DNA of 64,000 nucleotides from Candidatus Pelagibacter sp. (GCA_028227525.1 JAOJAE010000004.1:1-64000), one strand, 5' to 3'; counted from the first letter of the stretch, positions 42,544-50,809 are shown. Notes: generated from the sequence alone by a model not told the origin. Numbers and translations: made by a program.

Positions 42544-43509
42544 ATGAATTTTAAAATTGATAATTTACAATACTGTAATTGGTCTAGAAAAATTTTTGAA
42601 TATAATAGATCTGCAGAACTAGATGCAGTTCATGTAACTATCGTTTATCATGAAGATTATCATGAGCTTTTAGAAGAAATTAAAAAATGGGAAATACTTT
42701 TTTCTGAAAACTCTGACCTAATTTTTCTTGGAAGAGACTATAAGGATATTGAAAAAGCAAATACTGAAAAAAAAACAGCAATTTTTTTTGGTTTTCAAAA
42801 TTGTTCACCGATAGAGGATGATATCAGTTTAGTTGAAAAAGTTCATAATCTAGGATGCAGATTTATGCAGCTAACCTATAACAATCAGTCGTTACTTGCT
42901 ACAGGTTGTTATGAAAAAATTGATAGTGGAGTTACAAATTTTGGTCGTGAAGCAATTAAAGAAATGAATAGAGTGGGGATAGTTGTTGATATGTCTCATT
43001 CAGCAGAAAAAAGTACATTTGATGCAATTGAATTAAGTGAAAAACCAATAGCAATCACACATGCAAATCCATCATTTTGGCATGCAGCAAAAAGAAATAA
43101 ATCTAATGAACTTTTAAAAACACTAAGTGAAAGTGGAGGAATGTTGGGTTTATCTTTATATCCCCATCATTTAAAAGATAACACTAATTGCACAATCGAA
43201 AGTTTTTGTGAAATGGTTGCTAAAACAGCAGATATTATGGATCTAAAAAATATCGGCATTGGTTCTGACCTTTGTTTAAATCAACCTGATACTGTTGTTG
43301 AGTGGATGAGAAATGGTACCTGGTCCAAAAGTAAAAACTATGGAGAAGGATCTAAAAATAAACCTGGCTTTCCTAAACAGCCTGAATGGTTTGAAGATGC
43401 AAGAGGATTTAAAAATATTGAAAGTGGTCTTAAAAAAATAGGTTTTTCAGATAGTGAGACACATGGGATACTAGGAAACAACTGGTATAATTTTTATAAA
43501 TCAATCTAA
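42544..43509 (+). CDS. Membrane dipeptidase (M19)-like protein with altered metal site
   Basis: I chose the ATG at 42544 over a TTG 21 bases upstream; this gives 321 residues. The M19 fold is clear: LGCRFMQLTYNNQ, GIVVDMSHSAEKST (His152), ITHANP (His173), GGMLGLSLYP and IGIGSDLCLNQ (Asp242). However, the N-terminal His-x-Asp motif of canonical enzymes is absent (IDNLQYCNWS). The bridging glutamate in GxEGG is replaced by Gln85 (GFQNCSP). Dizinc dipeptidase chemistry is therefore doubtful. Related alphaproteobacterial proteins share these features, as I recall. It leads a run of two unknown genes. Confidence 0.75.
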   Translation: MNFKIDNLQYCNWSRKIFEYNRSAELDAVHVTIVYHEDYHELLEEIKKWEILFSENSDLIFLGRDYKDIEKANTEKKTAIFFGFQNCSPIEDDISLVEKVHNLGCRFMQLTYNNQSLLATGCYEKIDSGVTNFGREAIKEMNRVGIVVDMSHSAEKSTFDAIELSEKPIAITHANPSFWHAAKRNKSNELLKTLSESGGMLGLSLYPHHLKDNTNCTIESFCEMVAKTADIMDLKNIGIGSDLCLNQPDTVVEWMRNGTWSKSKNYGEGSKNKPGFPKQPEWFEDARGFKNIESGLKKIGFSDSETHGILGNNWYNFYKSI

Positions 43510-43511
43510 TT

Positions 43512-45173
43512 ATGAATATTGAGTTAAGGGATCCAAATACAATAATGAAATTGTCGAGACTAGGATCATTTCATCAATCAAAATTATCATTTTTAAGAAG
43601 TTTCTTAAGTGAATTTAAAGACTGGGATTATAAAAGAGATTTATTTAATCTTGATCAAAATGGCTATGGTGAAGCAGTTTATTCATTCAAAAAAAAAAAT
43701 AGAGTTTATTCATTAGTTTGTTTTGCTAATGAGATAAAAGATGAAGAAAGATCTGATAGGGTGATAGCTACTAAATGGGATGCGGCATTTACATTGCATG
43801 ATGGTATTCCTACCAAAGAGGATATTGCAAGATTAAAAAATGAAGTTCCAAAACAAGAAGTAGGCAGACTTTCGTTTAAAGAGCTAACCTTATCTAGAGC
43901 CAATAAATCTGTAAGAGTATTTAATCATGTAGTTGAAAATTTAAGTGAGGGTAAACAACCTGATTTAGAATTATTATCAAAAGTTGGATATTTATACAGA
44001 ACTACAGCAGTATATGGATCTGGTAAATTTGGGCTAGCTGATAGATTTAGGATTAAAAATAGAGAAGAAATTAATGGTCCTTTTAGATTAGAAATGATGT
44101 TGGTTTATCTTGTGAGACAATTTACATTTGATCAAGTTAATCATGTTGCTCAACATAAAAATCCAGAAAAAGCTGTGAAATTAGATGAACAAATATGTAA
44201 AAATTTAGGTATTGGTAATTCTACTGGCCTTGGTATGGCTCCTTTTATAGTTAATCATCCAACACTATTGAATAATTGGATTTTAAGTAGAGAAACTGCA
44301 TTAAAAAAAATTAGAGAAATTAAGATTGTTGAAAACAACGATAGTGAACTTTTTATAGATTGTGTAAAAAAATCTATAAAAAATATTACTACCTGGAATA
44401 CTGATAGCGAATATCAGCAAAATAAAATCAGATTATTGTTAAAAGATGTTGAAAAATTTCTAATTTATATTGCAAATGATTTTAATTTTAAAACTGAATA
44501 TCCTTTTAACAAAATATATCTGTGGCTAGAGCAAAATACTTGTGAGGAATGTATAGAATATATTGTTTCTATAATGATGGAGCCTTACAACAGCATTACA
44601 GACCCTTTAGTTGCAAATATGAGCTCAGATGAAGATAAGTATTTTAATATACCCACTAATCGTATAGTTCAGGAATTAAAAAACATAATTGAAACTAGAT
44701 ATCCAAATATATTAGAAATTAACTTTGATCAAAAAGAAAATTATCAAAATTTCTGGTTTATATCAAAAAATAAAGAAGAACCTAGATTAGCTGATAGATT
44801 TCAAGAACATGGAGCAGAGCTTGAACAACCACTTGCAATTGCAAGAGATATAAAAAAGCTTTATGAGAAATTATTATCTGAAAAAAATAACACAACTATT
44901 GCGCAATTTTTATCTTTAAACTCAGAATTAAGACATGTTGTAAGAAGAGCATTTATTATAGAAAAATTTCCTTACTCTGAAATTCAAGATAATACGATTG
45001 GTAAAAATATTGTTCCTATAGATATGCTAAGATTAAAATTGTCTTTTTTTGGAGCATTAAAGTTTGACCCAAGATCAGACAAGTGGCTAAGAATTTGTAT
45101 GTTTCAAGGCGCGCCATTGCCAAATGAATTAAAGAATTATGATGAGCAATGGGTTTATAAAGCTAATAATTAG
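43512..45173 (+). CDS. Large protein of unknown function, 553 residues, in the M19-DUF3726 cluster
   Basis: No signal peptide, membrane span or nucleotide-binding loop is visible. The first 130 residues look like a mixed alpha/beta domain (YSLVCFANEIKDEERSDRVIATKWDAAFTLHDG). A segment RTTAVYGSGKFGLADR and a helical region with FRLEMMLVYLVRQFTFDQVNHVAQHKNPEKA follow. The C-terminus ends with MLRLKLSFFGALKFDPRSDKWLRICMFQG. I do not recognise a named family. It starts 2 bases after the M19-like gene and ends 2 bases before the DUF3726 gene, so the three act together. Confidence 0.78.
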   Translation: MNIELRDPNTIMKLSRLGSFHQSKLSFLRSFLSEFKDWDYKRDLFNLDQNGYGEAVYSFKKKNRVYSLVCFANEIKDEERSDRVIATKWDAAFTLHDGIPTKEDIARLKNEVPKQEVGRLSFKELTLSRANKSVRVFNHVVENLSEGKQPDLELLSKVGYLYRTTAVYGSGKFGLADRFRIKNREEINGPFRLEMMLVYLVRQFTFDQVNHVAQHKNPEKAVKLDEQICKNLGIGNSTGLGMAPFIVNHPTLLNNWILSRETALKKIREIKIVENNDSELFIDCVKKSIKNITTWNTDSEYQQNKIRLLLKDVEKFLIYIANDFNFKTEYPFNKIYLWLEQNTCEECIEYIVSIMMEPYNSITDPLVANMSSDEDKYFNIPTNRIVQELKNIIETRYPNILEINFDQKENYQNFWFISKNKEEPRLADRFQEHGAELEQPLAIARDIKKLYEKLLSEKNNTTIAQFLSLNSELRHVVRRAFIIEKFPYSEIQDNTIGKNIVPIDMLRLKLSFFGALKFDPRSDKWLRICMFQGAPLPNELKNYDEQWVYKANN

Positions 45174-45175
45174 AT

Positions 45176-45787
45176 ATGAGATCTTTAAGTGAAATTGAAA
45201 CTGCAGCTAAAAGAGCAAGTAGAGCAGTTGGCCTATCTTGGGGTAATTCTGAAGAGGTTGGAAAGTCTATTCGTCAGTTGGAACTTTTTGGCTTTCAAGG
45301 GATTAAGAATTTAAATCAATACTATAAAGAAAAAAATTTAAAAAAATTTGAAAATTTAAATTTAATCGAAAAAAAAAATGAGCCATCTTCTGTAGCTTTT
45401 TGTCCAATTATACTTGGTGTTAGTTTTTTAGATCAAATTAAATCAATAGAAGACTTTGAAACAATTCAATTTAAAAATATTGCATATCCAGTTATTTTCT
45501 TATCATTTTTAAGTAGAGCATCAGAGATTTGTGGAAAAAAGATAAGAGCTAAATTTGATGAAATTGAAATCTTGCTTAATTTAAATGTAAATATTTATTC
45601 AAATTCGACAAGTCAAGAATTCCCTAAATTTGCAAATGAAATTGAAATTAATATTGTTAACAATCAAGACAATTTTACCGAGTCTGATTGGAACAGTTTG
45701 TATAAATTGGCGGAAGATACTTTTGTAGAAGAGAGTGATAGCTTAAAACAAGGTGGGGCTGGAGCAGGACTTACCGATAATGACTGA
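45176..45787 (+). CDS. DUF3726-family protein
   Basis: The 203 residues begin with SLSEIETAAKRASRAVGLSWGNSEEVGKSIRQLELFGFQG, which matches my memory of the DUF3726 family start. The middle shows VIFLSFLSRASEICGKKIRAKFDEIEILLN. The acidic C-terminus ends in a glycine-rich KQGGAGAGLTDND. Function unknown. It starts 2 bases after the 553-residue gene and overlaps the CxxC mini-gene by 8 bases. Confidence 0.75.
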   Translation: MRSLSEIETAAKRASRAVGLSWGNSEEVGKSIRQLELFGFQGIKNLNQYYKEKNLKKFENLNLIEKKNEPSSVAFCPIILGVSFLDQIKSIEDFETIQFKNIAYPVIFLSFLSRASEICGKKIRAKFDEIEILLNLNVNIYSNSTSQEFPKFANEIEINIVNNQDNFTESDWNSLYKLAEDTFVEESDSLKQGGAGAGLTDND

Positions 45788-45947
45788 TAAATCAAAAGAA
45801 GAATTTAGCAATGAAACTATAAAGGAATTAGATAATATTTGTGAGGAGTGTAAAAAAGAAGATGAAAGTGTCTCTCAAAATTTAATTTTAACTAGTTATA
45901 AATTATGCTCTTCTTGTAGAGTTTCTAAGACTATATTTCCACTTTAG
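45780..45947 (+). CDS. 55-residue protein with two CxxC motifs
   Basis: The start chosen is the ATG at 45780, inside the end of the DUF3726 gene. An upstream in-frame start at 45753 exists but is less likely. The 55 residues contain CEEC and CSSC about 26 residues apart, a zinc-ribbon-like arrangement, then a short SKTIFPL tail. No membrane span. Coupled to the DUF3726 gene by overlap. Its TAG stop interlocks with the TAA stop of the gene on the other strand. Function unknown. Confidence 0.62.
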   Translation: MTDKSKEEFSNETIKELDNICEECKKEDESVSQNLILTSYKLCSSCRVSKTIFPL

Positions 45948-46489
45948 CTTATTTGATTTACAGGCAACATATTCATTCTACTCATTACAAAAGAGATAGA
46001 TAAAAATGCTATAATCAAGAATGATAAAAAAACTATTCCAAAAGATTTGACATTAGATTTTAAACTTAACACATGCTTAGTGGAAATAATTAATCCAGCA
46101 AAAATCCAAAACTGTGTTAGAAAAATAATCGGTATCATCATATTAGGAGTTACTGCAAAAAATCTAAGTAGGCCAGGTGCATGAGCAAATCCAACCGTTG
46201 TTAAAACTTTTTTAAAAGGAACCTTTGTTTTCTTATCTGGAAAAAGCTTAACGCCAATTACATAAATAAAGATTGCCCAAACTAACCAAGTCAGTATTGA
46301 AGTAAGTCCAGACATTGCAACAGCAGTTTTTATAACCGTGTTTGCTGCAACAGCGCCTGCAATTCCATCTAAGATCATTATAAGTCCAGCAAAATAAACT
46401 GATGCTTCACCAAAATTTTTATTATCTGTATAAAGAGATCTATCTAACTTTATTGATTTAAAAACTATATTTAAAAATTCACCAAACAT
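45944..46489 (-). CDS. Yip1-domain-type membrane protein
   Basis: The 181 residues show about four to five hydrophobic spans. A conserved-looking VGFAHAPGLLRFFAVTPN segment lies mid-chain, a pattern typical of bacterial Yip1-domain proteins. The function of these is unknown. Its ATG overlaps the stop of the 36-residue gene upstream (TAATG). Confidence 0.72.
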   Translation of the reverse strand: MFGEFLNIVFKSIKLDRSLYTDNKNFGEASVYFAGLIMILDGIAGAVAANTVIKTAVAMSGLTSILTWLVWAIFIYVIGVKLFPDKKTKVPFKKVLTTVGFAHAPGLLRFFAVTPNMMIPIIFLTQFWIFAGLIISTKHVLSLKSNVKSFGIVFLSFLIIAFLSISFVMSRMNMLPVNQIS

Positions 46490-46599
46490 TAATTTTTATT
46501 CTTTCTATTTTTCTGAGCTTTATAAGAAACAAATAGTGGAAAGAGTATTAAAGCAATCGCAATGATAATGCAAATTACGATTAAAAAACCTTTAGTCAT
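46489..46599 (-). CDS. Tiny single-span membrane protein, 36 residues
   Basis: The reverse strand from ATG at 46597-46599 to TAA at 46489-46491 encodes 36 residues. A short MTKG start leads to a long hydrophobic span (FLIVICIIIAIALILFPLFV) and a lysine/asparagine-rich basic tail. The TAATG overlap with the Yip1-type gene supports coupled translation. The start lies close to the stem of the upstream terminator. No family recognised. Confidence 0.5.
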   Translation of the reverse strand: MTKGFLIVICIIIAIALILFPLFVSYKAQKNRKNKN

Positions 46600-46608
46600 T
46601 GAGAAAAT

Positions 46609-46633
46609 GGGGGAGCTTTAATTTTACTCCCCC
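46609..46633 (-). terminator. Terminator after the GcvT-family gene
   Basis: GGGGGAG (46609-46615) pairs with CTCCCCC (46627-46633) around an 11-base AT loop. On the reverse strand it is followed by ATTTTCTC. It closes the MTHFR-GcvT transcript. The stem is strong but the T-tract is short. Confidence 0.7.
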
Positions 46634-46644
46634 AAATAATAAAT

Positions 46645-48003
46645 TTAGCCTTTTACAACTTCTCTTGTATTTGCGTTGTAAGATTCTTTGAATGGAATAT
46701 CCACTACTACAGCATCAACAGGAGTTCCTGGTGTGTCTGAGTATTTTTCAGGCAAATGAACTTTGTATTTAGTTCCAACTTTTCCTTTTGGAAATCCATT
46801 TGCGTTTAATGTTCCATCAAATGGTACATATCCCATTGCAATATTTTGTTTTTTCTCTGGGTGATACCAAGGAGAGGTAATAAATCCTACTGGATCTCCA
46901 CCACTCTCAGGTGATACTAGCCAAAAATCAGGAGCATACTCTTCAATAGGTTTTCCGCCTAACTCAAGTCCAACTAATTGAAGCTTGTAAGGTTTTTTAC
47001 CATCTTTAAGTTCAGCACCCATTTTTTCTAATGCAGCTTTACCTACATAGTCTCCTTTTTTAGCCCATTCACCTTTTCCAGATAATGAAACTTGATAACC
47101 TAAGTTACATTGGAATGGATTGTGTTGTTGATCCATATCTTGTCCCCAAGAAAGAATTCCAGCTTGAATTCTTCTATGGTGAGCAGGAGCAATAACCATA
47201 AGGTTATGTTTTTTTCCAGCTTCAAGAACGGCATTCCACATATCCTCAGCATATAAAGTAGAGTCTCTTAAGTATATTTCATACCCAGCTTCTCCCGAGA
47301 AACCAGATTGAGAAATTACACAACTTCTTCCACCTACTTTTACTTCTGCCAAGCCATAGAAAGGCATATTGTCAAAATCAACTTGATCTCCACAAAGATC
47401 TTTCATTAAAGCTTTTGATTTTGGTCCTTGTATTTGTACAGGACTGACATCAATCTCTTCAATAGTACAATCAAATCTTCCATCAGCGTTTACCCCTTGA
47501 AGGTACATACCAATATCAGAGTCTGATAACGAAAACCAAAATTCATCTTCAGAAATTCTAAGAAGAATTGGATCATTTAAAACTCCACCATATGCATTAC
47601 ACAAGATTACATATCTTGCTCTCATTGGAGAAATTTTTGTTGCATCTCTTGTTATTACATAGTCAGTAAATTTTTCTGCATCCGGACCCTTAACTCTGAT
47701 TTGTCTTTCAACAGCAACGTTCCACATAGTAACGTGATTTACAATTGCATCATACTCAACCATTGCTCCACCATCTTCTGGTTTTACATAACCTCTAGGG
47801 TGATAAATACGATTATAAACAGTTGCTCTCCAGCAACCAGCTTGCATTGATAAATGCCAATAAGGTGATTTTCTTACTCTTGTTGAGATAAGCATTTCAA
47901 CTTTTGTTGGCCCACTTTGTCTTAAATTGTATGGTACTGCACGATCTGATTGATCAACTGAAGTAACATGCTTTAGCTTAGTATAGTCAAATTCATTAGA
48001 CAT
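46645..48003 (-). CDS. GcvT/DmdA/LigM-family tetrahydrofolate-dependent demethylase-like protein
   Basis: The 452 residues are a stand-alone GcvT-family protein. KGPDAEKFTDYVITRD, LCNAYGGVLNDPILLRISEDEFWFSLSDSD, VQIQGPKSKALM and SGFSGEAGYEIYL are the folate-binding aminomethyltransferase blocks. A substrate-specific N-terminal part and a C-terminal barrel follow. Length and the adjacent MTHFR-like gene resemble THF-dependent O- or S-demethylases (LigM, DmdA) more than glycine cleavage T-protein. The methyl donor is unknown. A strong AAGGAGA ribosome site precedes the ATG, which overlaps the end of the MTHFR-like gene by 8 bases. Confidence 0.75.
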   Translation of the reverse strand: MSNEFDYTKLKHVTSVDQSDRAVPYNLRQSGPTKVEMLISTRVRKSPYWHLSMQAGCWRATVYNRIYHPRGYVKPEDGGAMVEYDAIVNHVTMWNVAVERQIRVKGPDAEKFTDYVITRDATKISPMRARYVILCNAYGGVLNDPILLRISEDEFWFSLSDSDIGMYLQGVNADGRFDCTIEEIDVSPVQIQGPKSKALMKDLCGDQVDFDNMPFYGLAEVKVGGRSCVISQSGFSGEAGYEIYLRDSTLYAEDMWNAVLEAGKKHNLMVIAPAHHRRIQAGILSWGQDMDQQHNPFQCNLGYQVSLSGKGEWAKKGDYVGKAALEKMGAELKDGKKPYKLQLVGLELGGKPIEEYAPDFWLVSPESGGDPVGFITSPWYHPEKKQNIAMGYVPFDGTLNANGFPKGKVGTKYKVHLPEKYSDTPGTPVDAVVVDIPFKESYNANTREVVKG

Positions 48004-48724
48004 AACTATTCTCCTTCAACCACTTGTTAGTTTCCTTCAAGCCGCCGAATGTATAAATGTGGAAGTTATCAGTATGTGATTTAACTTTCCCAATTAAATC
48101 ATTAGGGTCTTTAGGTTTCAATAAATCTAACGCCTTACTAAAATTAGATTTAAGAAAGTTAATGGAATTTTTTGCCCCGACAATATTAGCAAATTTAATT
48201 AAGCTAGATATTTTCATTGGCCCAGTAATTCCAACATGCACTGGTACGCTTTGTTTAGAAATAAAATCAACAATAGGCTGACTATCTAATAACCATTGTG
48301 TTACTATGTAATCAGCATAAGGCTTTTTATCTATCATTGCTTTTTCTAAATTTTGTTCTGGTATGTCAGGACTTCCCTCTGGATGACCTGCGATACCAAT
48401 TTTAATTCCTTCAAAATAACCTGTTTCTAAAATTTGATAAGAGCTATCAAACTTACCAATTGGATCTCTGCTTCCACCAATAACTAAAGCTTGTTTAACA
48501 CCTTGATCTTTACATCTTGAAACATATTCTTTTAATTCATCTTCATTGTTAATTGATCTAGCTGGAAAGTGTGGAACAGGATTAAAACCTTTCTTTAAAA
48601 GATCTCCAGATTTATCAGCTGTTTCTTTATAATCTCCACCAGGTAACATTGTGACGTAAACATCCTTTACAGGCGGCAAGGTTTCTAGGTCTGTGTGTGG
48701 ACCGATTTCCAATGAAAAATTCAT
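47996..48724 (-). CDS. Methylenetetrahydrofolate reductase-like protein
   Basis: The 242 residues form a TIM-barrel MTHFR-type fold. VYVTMLPGGDYKET, FNPVPHFPARSI, ALVIGGSRDPIG, IKIGIAGHPEGSPD and YADYIVTQWLLDSQPIVDF match the flavin and folate positions of the family. It is shorter than MetF (about 290 residues). It would interconvert methyl- and methylene-THF. Coupled to the GcvT-family gene, it would oxidise the methyl-THF that a demethylase makes. It is probably not the methionine-pathway MetF itself. Confidence 0.75.
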   Translation of the reverse strand: MNFSLEIGPHTDLETLPPVKDVYVTMLPGGDYKETADKSGDLLKKGFNPVPHFPARSINNEDELKEYVSRCKDQGVKQALVIGGSRDPIGKFDSSYQILETGYFEGIKIGIAGHPEGSPDIPEQNLEKAMIDKKPYADYIVTQWLLDSQPIVDFISKQSVPVHVGITGPMKISSLIKFANIVGAKNSINFLKSNFSKALDLLKPKDPNDLIGKVKSHTDNFHIYTFGGLKETNKWLKENSYV

Positions 48725-48826
48725 TTTTTCCCGATCATTATCTTATTTGAAAAAGCTGTCAAAGAAATTCAGCATGGTTTAAAATGGAAATTTGTTGCCA
48801 AAAATTATGTCCATGATAATTTTTTT

Positions 48827-50020
48827 GTGGTGCAAAATCAGAAATATAAATCTCTCTCAGAAATCTTGGATATCAAGAAATTGATGAATGTGGATAGACC
48901 TATTGAGAGTGCAAATGGACTTCCAAATGAGTGTTACACCAGTGATCATTATTTAGAGTATGAAAGAAATAAGATTTTTAGTGATAAATGGACAGTTATA
49001 GGAGTTGGTAGCTCAATACCTAATGCCGGAGATGCAAAGCCATACAATCTACTCGGGATTCCTTTAATAATTGTCAGAGACAAGGATCTTAAAATTAGAG
49101 TATTCCACAATGTCTGTAGTCACAGAGGTTTCAAATTAATAGACAAACCATGTACTCTAAAAAATGTAATCAGATGCCCTTATCATTCCTGGTCATATGA
49201 CTTTAAAGGAAATTTGGTCGCCACCCCTCATATAGGAGGTTTAAATGTTCATAGCTCAGATCAATTTGAAAAGAATCAGAGCAATCTAAAAGAGATCAGA
49301 TCTAAAATATGGATGGATATTATTTTTATAAACATCAATGCAAATGAAATTGAGTTTGAAGATTATATCAAACCACTTGAACAAAGGTGGTCAAAATTTA
49401 TTAATCGGAAAGATCAAAAATTATTAGTTCATTCCAAAGATTATGGTTCTTTTGATCTAGAAGTTAAATGTAATTGGAAATTTGCTATAGAAAACTATTG
49501 TGAAAGTTATCATCTGCCAACTATTCATCCAGAATTAAACAAAGTATCTAATATTAATGATCATTATCATATTCAAGGTTTACCAAATCGATTTGCAGGT
49601 CAAGGAAGTGAAAAATATGAACAACCTGTAAAAGGAAATAAAAAATTCGATACATTTAAGAATTGGGAAAAAAACTCATTAAAAAATTCTGAGTATATTG
49701 CTTTATTTCCCAATGTAATGATTGGTTTGCACCTAGATCATTTTTATGTATTTTGGCTAGAGCCGATTGCAACCAATAAAACAAAAGAACACATGCATAT
49801 TTATTATGTAGGAGAAGAAAGTGCTAATGGAGATGGATTGAAAGAACTAAGAAAAGAAAATGCAAGATTTTGGAAAGACGTTATGTTGGAAGATATAAGT
49901 GCAATTGAAGGAATGCAGGCAGGAAGAGGATCACCGGTTTATAATGGTGGAAATTTTTCACCAGCAATGGATCAACCAACTCATCAATTCCATAAATGGG
50001 TAGCAAATAATTTAATATAA
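48827..50020 (+). CDS. Rieske non-heme iron oxygenase, alpha-subunit type
   Basis: The 397 residues have the Rieske 2Fe-2S ligands CSH (Cys97, His99) and CPYH (Cys117, His120). The mononuclear iron motif is ENYCESYHLPTIH, and the C-terminal FWLEPIATNKTKEH region is typical of choline, carnitine or betaine-type oxygenases. It would hydroxylate a methyl or quaternary-amine substrate and release formaldehyde. No reductase gene is adjacent. Only GTG starts are available (48827 or 48830), with ATG as late as residue 20, so the start is uncertain. Divergent from the MTHFR-like gene. Confidence 0.82.
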   Translation: MVQNQKYKSLSEILDIKKLMNVDRPIESANGLPNECYTSDHYLEYERNKIFSDKWTVIGVGSSIPNAGDAKPYNLLGIPLIIVRDKDLKIRVFHNVCSHRGFKLIDKPCTLKNVIRCPYHSWSYDFKGNLVATPHIGGLNVHSSDQFEKNQSNLKEIRSKIWMDIIFININANEIEFEDYIKPLEQRWSKFINRKDQKLLVHSKDYGSFDLEVKCNWKFAIENYCESYHLPTIHPELNKVSNINDHYHIQGLPNRFAGQGSEKYEQPVKGNKKFDTFKNWEKNSLKNSEYIALFPNVMIGLHLDHFYVFWLEPIATNKTKEHMHIYYVGEESANGDGLKELRKENARFWKDVMLEDISAIEGMQAGRGSPVYNGGNFSPAMDQPTHQFHKWVANNLI

Positions 50021-50021
50021 T

Positions 50022-50429
50022 ATGAAAATAATTTTAATAATGGGTCTTCCAGGTTCAGGAAAAACAACTTTAGCTAATGAATTAGCTCCAATGCTTAATG
50101 CAAAACGATTAAATGCAGATGAGGTTAGAAAAGAAGCAAATGATTGGGATTTTTCTGAAGAGGGTAGAAAAAGACAGGCAAAAAGAATGGCAGATTTTGC
50201 TTTAAAATTAAAACAAGATGGAAATTTTGTGGTAGCAGATTTTATTTGTCCTACCCCTGAAGCAAGAGCTTTGTTTTCTGCTGATTTTATTATTTGGGTT
50301 GATACAATTACAGAAGGAAGATTTGATGATACAAATAAGATGTTTGTTAAACCAAGTAAGTTTGACTATCATGTAACCACTCAAGATGCTAAAAATTGGG
50401 CACCAAAAATATTAAAGGAGATAAAATAA
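50022..50429 (+). CDS. Small P-loop kinase, adenylylsulfate kinase-like
   Basis: The 135 residues have the Walker A loop GLPGSGKTTLA (about 8-18). NADEVRKEANDWDFSEEGRKRQAKRM and FVVADFICPTPEARALF follow, close to the APS kinase pattern, but the protein is shorter than APS kinases (about 200 residues). It phosphorylates a small alcohol or nucleotide substrate that cannot be named. SAR11 genomes lack assimilatory sulfate reduction as far as I know, which argues against APS itself. It is overlapped by the next gene (TAATG). Confidence 0.72.
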   Translation: MKIILIMGLPGSGKTTLANELAPMLNAKRLNADEVRKEANDWDFSEEGRKRQAKRMADFALKLKQDGNFVVADFICPTPEARALFSADFIIWVDTITEGRFDDTNKMFVKPSKFDYHVTTQDAKNWAPKILKEIK

Positions 50430-50803
50430 TGGCGTACGAATGGGATAATAAAAAACCAACAGCACAAATGTTAGGAAGATGGCAACCATTTCACGATGGC
50501 CATTACACTTTATTTAAAGAAATCGTAAAAAAAACAGGTCAAGTTTGTATTCAAATTAGAGATGTCCAAGGAGTTGATGACAATCCTTTTGATTTTGAAA
50601 CAGTTAAAAAAAATATTGAAGATAGACTAAATCCAGAATTTGAAGGTCAATTTAAAGTGATGCTAGTGCCAAATATAACAAACATTTGTTATGGACGGGG
50701 CGTTGGATATAAAATTGAAGAAATTGAACTGTCAAAAGAAATTCAAGAAATTTCTGCAACTAAAATAAGAGCCAAGATGAGAGAAGAAGGAAAATTAAAA
50801 TAG
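50429..50803 (+). CDS. Small HxGH nucleotidyltransferase (cytidylyltransferase-like)
   Basis: The start is the ATG at 50429. An AGGAG ribosome site at 50416-50420 lies 8 bases away, which beats an upstream start inside the previous gene. The 124 residues show the nucleotide-binding motif GRWQPFHDGHYTLF (HDGH) and a C-terminal ISATKIRAKMREE, like the ISSTxIR of cytidylyl-/adenylyltransferases. It would couple a phosphorylated small molecule to CMP or AMP. Coupling with the kinase implies a two-step activation: phosphorylate, then nucleotidylate. The substrate is unknown. Confidence 0.75.
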   Translation: MAYEWDNKKPTAQMLGRWQPFHDGHYTLFKEIVKKTGQVCIQIRDVQGVDDNPFDFETVKKNIEDRLNPEFEGQFKVMLVPNITNICYGRGVGYKIEEIELSKEIQEISATKIRAKMREEGKLK

Positions 50804-50809
50804 ATCTTA

